Below are positions 9,126 through 17,575 of a stretch of DNA of 64,000 nt, piece after piece. Position 1 is the stretch's first letter. The number at the start of each line of letters is the position of its first letter. The notes beneath the pieces are model-generated. The model searched no databases, was not told the DNA's origin, and saw only the letters and a list, made by a program, of their open reading frames with translations. The stretch covers positions 62,001 through 126,000 of the forward strand of contig NZ_JANUBZ010000002.1 in NCBI RefSeq assembly GCF_024808665.1. Direction: 5' to 3'. Both the position numbers and the translations under genes were made by a program. This stretch comes from Mucilaginibacter empetricola (lineage in GTDB: Bacteria > Bacteroidota > Bacteroidia > Sphingobacteriales > Sphingobacteriaceae).

Positions 9126-9977
9126 TCATTTACACATCTCCCAAATTTTAATCGCCTCTACTGCTTCTTTAACATCATGCACCCTTAAAATATTGGCACC
9201 TTTTGTTAATGCTACAGTATTTAAGGTTGTTGTCCCATTCAGAGCCTCTGCCGCAGTGATTCCCAATGTTCCGTAAATCATTTTTTTGCGGGATATGCCC
9301 ACTAGTACCGGAAGCTGCAACAAATCAAAATCCTGCAAACGATTCATTAAAGCATAACTATGCGCACGTTCTTTAGCAAAACCAAAGCCCGGGTCAATAA
9401 TTACATCATGAACACCCAATCGTTTTAGCTCATGATACTTACTGGCAAAATAATCATAAACCTCAGCAAATACATCTTCATATGTTGTTTGTTGCTGCAT
9501 GTTTTGCGGCGTGCCGCGCATATGCATTAAAATATAAGGCACTTGCAAACGGGCTACGGTGGCAAACATATCGGCATCCAATTGGCCACCCGAAATATCA
9601 TTAATAATATGTGCGCCGGCTTTTATGGCAGTTTCGGCAACTTTCGCTCTAAAAGTATCGATAGATAAAACAGCCTCCGGAAATTGTTTTACAATAGCTT
9701 CTACTACTGGTAATTGCCGGTCTGTTTCTTCCTGTACGGAAATATCTTCGGCTCCAGGGCGTGATGAATAAGCGCCCAGATCTAAAAAAGAAGCGCCCTC
9801 ATTTAGCATTTTTTGAGCTTGTTGTACTGCTTCGTCAATGCTGGGTTTCCGGCTGCCGGCAAAAAAAGAATCGGGCGTAAGGTTGATAATACCCATCACT
9901 TTCGGACTGCTTAAATCAAGCAGTTGGCCACCTGCATTTAAAGTAGTCTTTTTACGAAAAAATGTATCTTTAGTCAC
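9126..9977 (-). CDS. folP: Dihydropteroate synthase
   Basis: A 283-residue enzyme that joins p-aminobenzoate to hydroxymethyl-dihydropterin diphosphate in folate synthesis, and is the sulfonamide target. Conserved blocks: MGIINLTPDSFFAGSRKP (about 29-46), the GASFLDLGAYSSRPGA region, ISIDTFRA-like LSIDTFRAKVAE, INDISGG, ILMHMRGTPQNMQ, IIDPGFGFAK, LVGISRKKMI, and the terminal RVHDV. Length is normal. It is divergent from the DoxX-like gene, a common neighbourhood in Bacteroidota. Confidence 0.96.
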   Translation of the reverse strand: MTKDTFFRKKTTLNAGGQLLDLSSPKVMGIINLTPDSFFAGSRKPSIDEAVQQAQKMLNEGASFLDLGAYSSRPGAEDISVQEETDRQLPVVEAIVKQFPEAVLSIDTFRAKVAETAIKAGAHIINDISGGQLDADMFATVARLQVPYILMHMRGTPQNMQQQTTYEDVFAEVYDYFASKYHELKRLGVHDVIIDPGFGFAKERAHSYALMNRLQDFDLLQLPVLVGISRKKMIYGTLGITAAEALNGTTTLNTVALTKGANILRVHDVKEAVEAIKIWEMCK

Positions 9978-10001
9978 GAGTTGTTACTATGTTTAGAGCT
10001 G

Positions 10002-10069
10002 AAAATGTTGAAACGGCATTTAATAATTTGACCTTGCAATATTCCGGCTTTTCAACGTTACAACATTTT
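10002..10069. repeat. Imperfect inverted repeat in the folP/DoxX intergenic region
   Basis: Arms AAAATGTTGAAACG (10002-10015) and CGTTACAACATTTT (10056-10069) pair with one mismatch around a 40-base centre. The ATGTTGTAA core recurs as a perfect inverted repeat at 13556-13593, so this is probably a small interspersed repeat family rather than a gene-specific operator. Confidence 0.5.
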
Positions 10070-10077
10070 AATATAAA

Positions 10078-11250
10078 ATGAAAGACAAAATTAACAATAC
10101 ACCCACTGCCTGGTGGGTTTGGGCCGCAAGAATATTTGTAGGACTACTCTTTATTTTTTCGGGATTAATCAAAATTAACGACCCACTGGGCTTTTCGTAC
10201 AAGCTGGAAGAATATTTTGAGGTATTCCATATCACTTTTTTCGATAGTTTGTCCGTTGTTATAGCGGTAATACTGTGCTCGCTGGAGATTATTTTAGGTT
10301 TTGCTTTGCTGATCGGTGTACGTCCGGTTAAAGTAGCCTGGGGATTATTGCTGCTAATTATCTTTTTTGCGTTTTTAACGTTTTACTCAGCCTTTTTTAA
10401 GGTGGTGCAAACCTGTGGCTGCTTCGGCGATGCCATACCGCTTACGCCATGGCAATCGTTCAGTAAGGATTTGTTTCTGTTATTGCTCATTATTATTTTG
10501 TTTGTTAACAGGCGGAAAATTCAACCCCTATTTATTGCCAAAACAGGCGATCAGTTTTTAATTGCCGTTACAATAATAACATTGGGTATTGGTATATACA
10601 CTTACAACTTCTTGCCTTTTATTGATTTCTTACCCTATAAAATTGGCGCCAATATCCCTGATGAAATGAAAACGCCTCCCGGAGCGCAGCCGGATCAGTT
10701 TGAACTGACCTATAATCTGAAAAATAAAAGAACACACGAAACAAAGGTGATGACCAGTACCGATTATATGAAAACCGGCATCTGGAAAGATAATAACTGG
10801 GAAGTAATTGGCCAGCCCGAAAGCAAGCTGATAAAAAAAGGTTTTACGCCTAAAATTGTTGACCTATCCGTTCAGGATGCACAGAAGACCGATTATACTA
10901 AAGACTTGTTTTCTAACCCGTTTTATAATTTAATGATTGTTGCTTATGATCTGAATAAAACAGACACAGCAGCAATCGACAGGTTAAATGCCCTGTCCAT
11001 CAATTTAAATCAGGGGTATAACACCCGTACCATATTGATAACATCAAACTCTGCACATGATGCTGAAGCATTCAGCAAACAGCATCACCTGGCAATAGAG
11101 ATTTTTTACGCTGATGAAGTGCCACTTAAGTCAATTGTACGTGCTAATCCTGGTATATTATTGTTAAAAAACGGAACGGTGATTAATAAATGGCATTACC
11201 ATTCTATCCCTAAGTATGACGAATTGGTGAAACAATATTTCGGCAAATAA
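10078..11250 (+). CDS. BT_3928-type DoxX/MauE family membrane protein
   Basis: A 390-residue protein with a DoxX/MauE-like four-helix membrane domain in the first 150 residues (WAARIFVGLLFIFSGLIK...; conserved TCGCFGDAIPLTPWQSFSKD), another helix near 160-185, and a C-terminal extracytoplasmic domain of about 190 residues. The last 110 residues look like a thioredoxin fold without a CxxC pair. Bacteroidota keep this gene near folP. MauE relatives support disulfide or quinone chemistry, but the function of this group is not established. The next gene starts 3 bases after its stop. Confidence 0.85.
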   Translation: MKDKINNTPTAWWVWAARIFVGLLFIFSGLIKINDPLGFSYKLEEYFEVFHITFFDSLSVVIAVILCSLEIILGFALLIGVRPVKVAWGLLLLIIFFAFLTFYSAFFKVVQTCGCFGDAIPLTPWQSFSKDLFLLLLIIILFVNRRKIQPLFIAKTGDQFLIAVTIITLGIGIYTYNFLPFIDFLPYKIGANIPDEMKTPPGAQPDQFELTYNLKNKRTHETKVMTSTDYMKTGIWKDNNWEVIGQPESKLIKKGFTPKIVDLSVQDAQKTDYTKDLFSNPFYNLMIVAYDLNKTDTAAIDRLNALSINLNQGYNTRTILITSNSAHDAEAFSKQHHLAIEIFYADEVPLKSIVRANPGILLLKNGTVINKWHYHSIPKYDELVKQYFGK

Positions 11251-11253
11251 AAT

Positions 11254-12312
11254 ATGATCAGCTACCTCATCCGCAAATTATTTTACGGGCTGGCAGTAAT
11301 GCTGGGCATTGTGGTAGTGGTGTTTTTTTTGTTCAATATTTTACCGGTCGATCCTGCAAGAATGACGCAGGGCCAGCGCGCTGATGTGCAATCCCTTCAA
11401 GCTATCCGCAAAGAATTTGGATTGGATAAACCCGTGCCGGTTCAGTTTGCTTATTACCTGAATGATCTTTCGCCCATCGGTATCCATTTAAATAATACAG
11501 AAGAGCAGCAACGGTATCACTATGTAAAATTATTTAGTGTTTCAAAGGCCCGTGTGCTGGCACTCAAATGGCCCTATTTAAGGCGATCATACCAAACCCA
11601 TAAGGAAGTAGCAGCCCTTTTGCTCGAAGTGATTCCGAATACGTTGGTACTGGCTACGACAGCCATGTTTTTTGCTATTATTATCGGCGTTTTTTTGGGC
11701 GTGCTGAGTGCAGTAAATCAAAATACCTGGATAGATAAACTGGCAATCGGTTTCTCCACTTTGGGGATATCGGCGCCATCATTTTTTGCAGGGATTATTA
11801 TAGCGTGGGTATTTGGCTTTGAGTTGAGTAAATATACCGGACTGGATATGTCAGGCAGTTTATATACTTACGATCCTTTTAAAGGTGAAGTAATTGCGTG
11901 GCGCAATTTGATTTTACCAGTGGTTACGTTGGCTTTGCGCCCATTGGCTATTATTGTGCAGCTTACCCGCAATGCTATGCTGGATGTTCTGGGTCAGGAT
12001 TATATCCGAACTGCCAAGGCAAAGGGATTGGGCCGCAATGCTATAATCTATCGCCATGCCTTAAAAAATGCGCTCAACCCTGTTATCACAGCTATAGCTA
12101 ACTGGTTTGCTTCATTGCTGGCAGGTTCCTTTTTTGTGGAGTATGTATTTGGCTACAATGGGTTGGGCAAAACCACGGTAGATGCGTTGGAGATGTCGGA
12201 TTTCCCGGTGGTGATGGGTTCTATTTTGTTTATTGCCTTTATATTTGTGGTGATTAATATCCTGGTAGATATTATTTATGTTTGGGTTGATCCGAGAGTG
12301 AAGCTTAATTAG
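11254..12312 (+). CDS. ABC transporter permease, DppB/OppB type
   Basis: A 352-residue inner-membrane permease with about six helices. The N-terminus ISYLIRKLFYGLAVMLGIVVVVFFLFNILPVDPAR is cut short here as ISYLIRKLFYGL...ILPVDPAR and is typical of DppB/OppB. The EAA loop is seen as DYIRTAKAKGLGRNAIIYRH, and the C-terminus ends in VDIIYVWVDPRVKL, also typical. No partner permease, substrate-binding protein or ATPase gene is adjacent; the rest of the transporter must be encoded elsewhere. Tight linkage to the DoxX-like gene suggests one transcript. Confidence 0.88.
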   Translation: MISYLIRKLFYGLAVMLGIVVVVFFLFNILPVDPARMTQGQRADVQSLQAIRKEFGLDKPVPVQFAYYLNDLSPIGIHLNNTEEQQRYHYVKLFSVSKARVLALKWPYLRRSYQTHKEVAALLLEVIPNTLVLATTAMFFAIIIGVFLGVLSAVNQNTWIDKLAIGFSTLGISAPSFFAGIIIAWVFGFELSKYTGLDMSGSLYTYDPFKGEVIAWRNLILPVVTLALRPLAIIVQLTRNAMLDVLGQDYIRTAKAKGLGRNAIIYRHALKNALNPVITAIANWFASLLAGSFFVEYVFGYNGLGKTTVDALEMSDFPVVMGSILFIAFIFVVINILVDIIYVWVDPRVKLN

Positions 12313-12384
12313 TTCATAGTTGATGGTTCATAGATCATAGTAGCTTCGAAGTGGTTCATGGTTGATAGATCATGGTAGCTTCGG
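12313..12384 (+). repeat. Imperfect tandem repeat (GTTCAT/GTTGAT/GATCAT words)
   Basis: Two imperfect copies of a unit built from GTTCAT, GTTGAT and AGATCAT words, each ending GGTAGCTTCG or AGTAGCTTCG, fill the gap between the permease and aroK. The same words recur upstream of yebC (31997-32025). It looks like low-complexity intergenic DNA. Confidence 0.6.
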
Positions 12385-12406
12385 GGTTGTATTAGATGTT
12401 TTGAGA

Positions 12407-12979
12407 ATGAGTAGTTCAGAAAATAAAATAGTTGTAAATAGTAATTCGGACGCTGCGGTTGAAGGGTTAGGAGTTATTTTCCTGATTGGTTTTATGGGAT
12501 GCGGCAAAACCACTTTGGGCCGCAAATTGGCCAACAGATTGGGCTATCCGTTTATGGATCTGGATCATGTGCTGGAAGCAAAGGTGGGTATAACTATAGC
12601 TCAATATTTTGCGGAGCACGGTGAAGAAGCTTTTCGCAAGTTGGAATCAGAAGTATTGAAACAGACCGATTATCACGAGCACATGGTGGTATCAACCGGT
12701 GGTGGTTTACCCTGCTTTTTTGATAATATAGAATGGATGAATGCTCATGGAAAATCAGTTTACATTAAGCTGTCACCCAAAACCTTAGCTACACGTCTGG
12801 AAAACGAAAAAGAAGAACGCCCGTTATTGCGCGAAAAGCATGGCGAAGCATTAATTGCCTTTATAACTGATAAATTAAAAGAGAGAGAACCATTTTATGA
12901 CAAGGCAACCATAGTTACCGATGGTTTGAGTTTGACAGCTGAGAAAGTTGAAAAAATGTTGACGGGGATAATAAAATAA
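12407..12979 (+). CDS. aroK: Shikimate kinase
   Basis: A P-loop kinase that phosphorylates shikimate at O3 in chorismate synthesis. Walker A is GFMGCGKTTLGRKLA, the shikimate-binding segment is MDLDHVLEAKVG, then FRKLESEVL and the STGGGLPC motif, and the lid region carries RPLLREK. I chose the ATG at 12407 (MSSSENK). The frame is open back to 12362, but that part is made of repeat sequence (12313-12384) and is not family-like. With this start the protein has 190 residues, close to the usual 170-190. Confidence 0.93.
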   Translation: MSSSENKIVVNSNSDAAVEGLGVIFLIGFMGCGKTTLGRKLANRLGYPFMDLDHVLEAKVGITIAQYFAEHGEEAFRKLESEVLKQTDYHEHMVVSTGGGLPCFFDNIEWMNAHGKSVYIKLSPKTLATRLENEKEERPLLREKHGEALIAFITDKLKEREPFYDKATIVTDGLSLTAEKVEKMLTGIIK

Positions 12980-12997
12980 TCTCTGTATCTAACGGCC

Positions 12998-13507
12998 TTA
13001 TCTTAAATAAACGCCGTCATCTTCACCTTCCTCATCCAGAATTACATCAACATGTTCTTTTAGTACAGTTGAAAGTGCTATGCCGGCAAAATCGGTAATC
13101 ATGGGGAACTTTTTATGATTACGGTCAATCAACACGGCGGTGCGCAGTTTTTTCAAGGGCACATCACGAAAAACACCGAAACCATAAGCCAGAGTTTTGC
13201 CACTGTTTAATACATCATCAACCAAAATAACTACTTTGTTGCTACAATCTTTTACGTCAAAATCAATAGTAGCTTTAAGGCTGCTGCTTTGCTTATCCAG
13301 CTCAATGCCGATGAATTTACTTTTAAAAGGTGCAATCTCGTCCAGGATGCTTTTTATACGATGCGCAATTTTATTGCCGCTGGGCAAAATGCCGGCAATC
13401 AGGATTTCTTCCTCGTCAAAATTATCTTCCAATATCTGGTAAGCAATACGATCAATCTTTTGCTGTATCTGCTGCTGGTTTAATATGAGAAGATGTTTTT
13501 CAGTCAT
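12998..13507 (-). CDS. Phosphoribosyltransferase (PRTase type I)
   Basis: A 169-residue type I phosphoribosyltransferase. The PRPP loop is VVILVDDVLNSGKTLAYG (about 100-117), preceded by the flexible region with GILPSGNKIA. I prefer the ATG at 13507 (MTEKHLLILN) to an upstream one 24 codons earlier, because the upstream extension overlaps an inverted repeat and is not family-like. PyrR or hypoxanthine-type activities are possible. The true pyrR of this window is at 38947-39492, so the substrate here is uncertain. It converges on aroK, a frequent pairing in Bacteroidota. Confidence 0.85.
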   Translation of the reverse strand: MTEKHLLILNQQQIQQKIDRIAYQILEDNFDEEEILIAGILPSGNKIAHRIKSILDEIAPFKSKFIGIELDKQSSSLKATIDFDVKDCSNKVVILVDDVLNSGKTLAYGFGVFRDVPLKKLRTAVLIDRNHKKFPMITDFAGIALSTVLKEHVDVILDEEGEDDGVYLR

Positions 13508-13555
13508 TATTGTATTTTTTATACGATGAACAGTTGAAATGCTTTCAGCCACCGG

Positions 13556-13593
13556 TAAATGTTGTAAAGATATAAGCAAGTTTACAACATTTA
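13556..13593. repeat. Perfect 13-base inverted repeat
   Basis: TAAATGTTGTAAA (13556-13568) and TTTACAACATTTA (13581-13593) form perfect arms around 12 bases, between the phosphoribosyltransferase start and the end of the conserved hypothetical gene. There is no U-run to make it a standard terminator. It shares its core with the repeat at 10002-10069. Confidence 0.6.
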
Positions 13594-13600
13594 ACTATAA

Positions 13601-13999
13601 TTATGCCTTCACGTAAGGATAAAAAATAAAATTGGCTCCTTCGGGAGTTACCACAAACACGCACATAAAATCATGAGGGTTTTTGTACGAATTGATGAAG
13701 CGGTCTTTTAATATTTCTTTAATCACACCTTTTTCTACAAATTCTTCCAAAGTAGATGCGTGAATGCTCCATTCGGTATTCAGATCATATCGGTCTAAAA
13801 TCAGTTCGCCCAAACTAAGTTCGTGCTGATGTGCTATAAAGATAGGATAGCTGGAAAGCCCTTCAACCATAATTTCTACCGCTACTTCTCGGATAGATTC
13901 ATTGAAGAATTTCAAATCTTTCTCTAAACCTACCAGCGGACTATCTTTTTTTGCGCCCTCGTTATTTCTATCGTCGTTCAATAATTCTTCCGGTTCCAT
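13601..13999 (-). CDS. Conserved hypothetical protein
   Basis: A 132-residue soluble protein with an acidic N-terminus (MEPEELLNDDRNN) and an alpha/beta-looking core (SIREVAVEIMVEGLSSYPIFIAHQ; FMCVFVVTPEGANFIFYPY). No catalytic motif was recognised. Its start codon overlaps the stop of rlmD by one base, so it is translationally coupled to that gene. Proteins of this kind occur in other Bacteroidota, but I know no function. Confidence 0.75.
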   Translation of the reverse strand: MEPEELLNDDRNNEGAKKDSPLVGLEKDLKFFNESIREVAVEIMVEGLSSYPIFIAHQHELSLGELILDRYDLNTEWSIHASTLEEFVEKGVIKEILKDRFINSYKNPHDFMCVFVVTPEGANFIFYPYVKA

Positions 14000-15411
14000 T
14001 AATTATTCTCTTTCAAAACCAGTAATACCACGTTTTCCACATGCTGTGTATGCGGAAACATATCAACCGGTTGTATTTTTACAGTATCGTATTTTTCTTT
14101 TAGTACCAGCAAGTCGCGGGCCTGTGTGGCGGCATTGCAGCTCACATAAACAATTTTAGGCGCTTCAATCTCCATCAATCGGTTTACTACATCGGGATGC
14201 ATACCTGCCCGCGGCGGATCGGTTATTATCACGTCCGGTTTACCATGTTCAGCAACAAAACCGGGTGCCAGTACATCTTTCATATCACCCGCGTAAAATT
14301 TGGTATTGGTGATATTGTTAATGGCCGAATTAATCTTAGCATCCTCAATGGCCGATGGTACATATTCAATACCCACTACTTCGCGCACTTTACGAGCTAC
14401 GAAGTTGGCAATGGTACCTGCACCGGTATATAAATCGTATACCAATTCATCGCCTTTAAAACCGGCAAAATCGCGGGTTATTTCATAAAGATGCAGCGCC
14501 TGTACCGAGTTGGTTTGGTAAAATGATTTTGGCCCGATGCGGAAACGGATACCTTCCATCTCCTCATAAATATATTCAGGGCCTTTATAAACCAATACAT
14601 CCTGGTCAAAAATGGTGTCGTTCTTTTTTTGGTTGAGGATATACAGCAGTGAAGTAATTTGCGGAAATCCTTTATCAATAAAAGCCATTAGCTTATTCAC
14701 CTCTTCTTCATTAGCGTAGCCAAATACAACAATCACCATTACCTCGCCGGTTGATGAAGTGCGGACGATAAGGTTACGCAGGGCGCCGGTATGTGCCTTT
14801 AAATCGTAAAAGCTATAACCATTGGCTATCACAAACTCGCGGATGCTGTTTCTCAGCGTGTTTGATGGCTCGGCCTGCAGCCAGCAATGGTTAACATCCA
14901 ATATTTTATCAAAACGACCCGGGATGTGAAAACCCAGGGCATTCATGTTCAATTCTTCATTGTCACGACTTTCGCCGTCATACAGCCAACGTTTATTGGA
15001 GAAAGTATATTCCAGTTTATTGCGGTAGTATTTATCTTCGGGCGAGGGAAGTATCGGCAGCATGCCTTCCACATCAATTTTGGCGATACGGCTCAAAGCA
15101 TCGGCAACAGATTTTTGTTTAAATTTCAGCTGTGCTGCATAAGTCATGTGTTGCCATTTGCAGCCCCCACAGGTGCCAAAGTGTTCACAAAATGGCTGGG
15201 TGCGGTATTCGGATGGTTTTTTAAGTTCGGTTATTTTTCCTTCGCCAAAATTCTTTTTGCTTTTATAAACCTGCACATCCGCAATATCACCAGGGATGGC
15301 TTTATCCACAAAAAGTACAAAATCATCGGCTTTGCCTACGCCTTTGCCTTCTTCGGCTATGTCAATAATCGTTACGTTTTCAAAAAACTTAGTTTTAGCA
15401 GCTTTATTCAT
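13999..15411 (-). CDS. rlmD: 23S rRNA (uracil-5-)-methyltransferase, RlmD/RumA family
   Basis: A 470-residue SAM-dependent RNA methyltransferase that makes 5-methyluridine in 23S rRNA. An N-terminal TRAM domain (about 1-65) is followed by an iron-sulfur cysteine cluster CEHFGTCGGCKWQH (about 75-88) with the later cysteine. The SAM site is VYDLYTGAGTIANFVA and the catalytic region is IITDPPRAGMHP followed by KIVYVSCNAAT, whose Cys is the nucleophile. Bacteroidota often carry more than one RumA paralogue, so the exact target (U1939 or U747) is not certain. A promoter box lies just upstream. Confidence 0.92.
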   Translation of the reverse strand: MNKAAKTKFFENVTIIDIAEEGKGVGKADDFVLFVDKAIPGDIADVQVYKSKKNFGEGKITELKKPSEYRTQPFCEHFGTCGGCKWQHMTYAAQLKFKQKSVADALSRIAKIDVEGMLPILPSPEDKYYRNKLEYTFSNKRWLYDGESRDNEELNMNALGFHIPGRFDKILDVNHCWLQAEPSNTLRNSIREFVIANGYSFYDLKAHTGALRNLIVRTSSTGEVMVIVVFGYANEEEVNKLMAFIDKGFPQITSLLYILNQKKNDTIFDQDVLVYKGPEYIYEEMEGIRFRIGPKSFYQTNSVQALHLYEITRDFAGFKGDELVYDLYTGAGTIANFVARKVREVVGIEYVPSAIEDAKINSAINNITNTKFYAGDMKDVLAPGFVAEHGKPDVIITDPPRAGMHPDVVNRLMEIEAPKIVYVSCNAATQARDLLVLKEKYDTVKIQPVDMFPHTQHVENVVLLVLKENN

Positions 15412-15418
15412 CAGCCTG

Positions 15419-15426
15419 CAAAGTTA
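15419..15426 (-). promoter_or_regulatory. Promoter -7 box of rlmD
   Basis: TAACTTTG on the minus strand matches TAnnTTTG and lies 7 bases before the ATG at 15411. The rlmD mRNA would have almost no leader. Confidence 0.5.
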
Positions 15427-15516
15427 AGCGTATTTATTGAATGTGAAATGGGAGGGAAGAGGCAAAAGCATTTTATCCGCCTTTTTTAAGGCGACAACAG
15501 CTTAACAGTTCAGCAA

Positions 15517-15630
15517 TTAAATAAACAGGTTTACCACCAACTCCCAAAAGTTATCTTCCTCAAATTGTAATTCTGTAAAATTAAACTGCTCATCTATCAT
15601 ATCCGAAAATTCTAATAACTCGGTACTCAT
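15517..15630 (-). CDS. Candidate 37-residue acidic microprotein
   Basis: An open frame from ATG at 15630 to TAA at 15517 reads MSTELLEFSDMIDEQFNFTE and continues, strongly acidic, with a hydrophobic C-terminus (FWELVVNLFI). It is the only coding-like stretch in the 291-base gap between rlmD and the next gene. There is no clear ribosome site or TAnnTTTG promoter. It may be a real small peptide or chance; the lack of rare codons and the patterned hydrophobic residues are the only support. Confidence 0.3.
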   Translation of the reverse strand: MSTELLEFSDMIDEQFNFTELQFEEDNFWELVVNLFI

Positions 15631-15702
15631 GGATTAATGCTTTTAATAATAACAAATAAACTAAATATATACCAAAAACCAAAATGGTATTTTGAAATAA
15701 TA

Positions 15703-16131
15703 TTAAAATTCAATTTTAATAATGTCAGATCTGTAGCACCATAAGCTTAATCCGACGGCTGCGCAATTACATATTGCTAATAGCAGAAACGTACTGTCGG
15801 AGCCTAATAAAAATAAGAGGATTAGTAAAGTGATAGCGCTTAAACAAAGCCCAGAAAGAGGAATTGTCCAGAACTTGACCTTTGCCTGGATTGAAGACAT
15901 TGTAATTAGATGAGCTGTGAGCCAAAATGCTATCCAGGTAAGAAAAGAAAATATAAGCTCAGCAAGAACAATAACTAAATAGAATACGAAGAAGATATAT
16001 AATGATTCGGAGAAACTCCTTTCAGCGCGAGCAGGAGTACCGTAAAACAGCCATATGAAAATCGGCATTGGTGTAATTAATATACTTGTTAACCAAACTT
16101 TTGAAGTATATGTAAATGTGTTAGTTGTCAT
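15703..16131 (-). CDS. Hypothetical four-helix membrane protein
   Basis: A 142-residue protein with four hydrophobic segments (about 11-31, 42-70, 85-108 and 112-134), each bounded by charged loops. No family was recognised. It lies downstream of creD on the same strand, but a hairpin with a U-run (16150-16175) separates them, so it probably has its own promoter. Its base composition is more AT-rich than its neighbours. Confidence 0.6.
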   Translation of the reverse strand: MTTNTFTYTSKVWLTSILITPMPIFIWLFYGTPARAERSFSESLYIFFVFYLVIVLAELIFSFLTWIAFWLTAHLITMSSIQAKVKFWTIPLSGLCLSAITLLILLFLLGSDSTFLLLAICNCAAVGLSLWCYRSDIIKIEF

Positions 16132-16149
16132 TACGTGAATTTTAAGAAT

Positions 16150-16175
16150 AAAAAACAGGCAGGGAATTCCCCGCC
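16150..16175 (-). terminator. Rho-independent terminator after creD
   Basis: On the minus strand the stem of 16158-16175 contains the palindrome GGGAATTCCC extended by GGC/GCC, then a run of six U. It lies 12 bases beyond the creD stop and closes the four-gene unit that begins at 18756. Confidence 0.75.
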
Positions 16176-16186
16176 ATGTTTCAGGT

Positions 16187-17524
16187 TTAGTGGTTATTCC
16201 AGTTAATTTTTCTTGAGAAATACATCAGCGTAGCTACAATAACAAACAGCGCAATACTTCCAAACAGTAAAGACAGTTCTTCCAGTTGAATAATGATGAA
16301 GATAAAGCCGTAAAAAACAGTAAGTATCACGGCGAATAACGCGGCTACTCCTTTGTTTTTTAATAAGGAAGAGGTAAACAAAGAAATTAAGGCGATGGTA
16401 GATACTGAAGCGAGCAGGTAAGCGTAATTATACCCTATTTGTTCGCTGAAGGATAGCAATAAGGTGTAATAAACAACCATTGCTGCACCAATCAGAATAT
16501 AATTAAATACATGAATTGATTGCTTTTTGATAAGCTCAGTAAGAAACAAAGACACGAAAGTGAGCAGTATTATAAGTGTTGAATATTTAGTGGTCCTGAG
16601 TATTTTGCGATACTGGTCTATTGGTAATTGCAGCTTTACACCAAATATGGCTTCTTTTACTTGTTTATTGCTATCTAAAACGGTTTTGTCATTTACCCAT
16701 TGCTGTGGAAATGGCCTGTTGTAATAAAGTAAGTGCCATTTAGCGTTAAAGCCGGTTGGCGAAACAGTACGTGTATCTGGCAAATAACGTCCGTTAAACC
16801 CAGGATTGCTCCAATCGCTGTTAATTTCAACATCTGTTGTTTTGCCGGTATGTAAAAAGTTGAGTTCATTGCTACCTTTCAGGTCGAGTTGATAACTGAA
16901 AGTAAGGCTTTGATCTTTAGGAAGCTGGAAATTAACTTGTAATCCTTTATCGAACGGTAGTTTATCGTCAATTGCGGGTTCTGGTATAAATTGATGACCT
17001 TGTATAGTGATAGAAGGATTGTTCTTTAACCCTTTCAGATCCGACAGGCCAAATACAAGTCGCGCCTTATCATACATTATAGCATCGTCGTTTATACCCA
17101 ACTGATTTAAATCAGGCTTATCAAAACTTCCCTGAACACCAACTTTCGAATTATAAACGATGGCGTCATAAATACCAGACTGAAAATGCTGCGTTTTAAT
17201 ATCAGCCTTAATTTGCAGGTTTTGCGGCAATAGGTACAAGGTTTGGATTACTTCATGTGCAACAGTTTTATCATTAATCATTTCTGTGATCTCCTTTTTA
17301 AAAGGAATCATCAGCATCGGACCGTTTATCAATTGTTTGCCCGACCATTTGTCAGATACGCTGTTGATATTGTCTTGCTGATAGCCTTCACGGTCTGTTA
17401 TAAGTCCTTGTATCCATGCCGATGGAATGAGTAAAACCATAATAAGGATCGCGATGACGCCTGATTTAAATAAAATGGAATCTTGATACCATTTGTGCTG
17501 TTTTTGGGTGGGTTGTTCTGTCAT
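16187..17524 (-). CDS. creD: Cell envelope integrity protein CreD
   Basis: A 445-residue CreD-family inner-membrane protein. It has one N-terminal helix (about 16-38), a large extracytoplasmic beta-rich domain (about 40-310; conserved GPMLMIPF, LPQNLQIKADI, NYILIGAAMVVYYTLLLSFS in the helical part), and about five C-terminal helices. In enterobacteria CreD belongs to the CreBC regulon and alters envelope and beta-lactam responses. Here there is no CreBC; instead a winged-helix regulator lies in the same unit and an inverted repeat stands directly before the ATG (17542-17560). Confidence 0.92.
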   Translation of the reverse strand: MTEQPTQKQHKWYQDSILFKSGVIAILIMVLLIPSAWIQGLITDREGYQQDNINSVSDKWSGKQLINGPMLMIPFKKEITEMINDKTVAHEVIQTLYLLPQNLQIKADIKTQHFQSGIYDAIVYNSKVGVQGSFDKPDLNQLGINDDAIMYDKARLVFGLSDLKGLKNNPSITIQGHQFIPEPAIDDKLPFDKGLQVNFQLPKDQSLTFSYQLDLKGSNELNFLHTGKTTDVEINSDWSNPGFNGRYLPDTRTVSPTGFNAKWHLLYYNRPFPQQWVNDKTVLDSNKQVKEAIFGVKLQLPIDQYRKILRTTKYSTLIILLTFVSLFLTELIKKQSIHVFNYILIGAAMVVYYTLLLSFSEQIGYNYAYLLASVSTIALISLFTSSLLKNKGVAALFAVILTVFYGFIFIIIQLEELSLLFGSIALFVIVATLMYFSRKINWNNH

Positions 17525-17541
17525 GATTTATTATTTAAAAG

Positions 17542-17560
17542 TACTTTGTATTTCAAAGTA
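17542..17560. promoter_or_regulatory. Operator copy 2, upstream of creD
   Basis: A perfect inverted repeat TACTTTG-N5-CAAAGTA ending 18 bases before the creD start. The same arms with the same 5-base spacer stand before the first gene of the unit (18764-18782). Flanking bases are also alike (AAAAG on the left, AAAT/AATA on the right). The most likely binder is the winged-helix protein at 17807-18112. Confidence 0.75.
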
Positions 17561-17575
17561 AATAGATAAAAAAAT

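Noticed and set aside
12362..12406. Upstream extension of aroK
   Set aside because: The added 15 residues are encoded by tandem repeat DNA and precede the conserved N-terminus; the ATG at 12407 is better.
14887..15489. 200-codon frame opposite rlmD
   Set aside because: It is the antisense shadow of a well-supported gene and its hydrophobic composition follows from the complement of rlmD codons.
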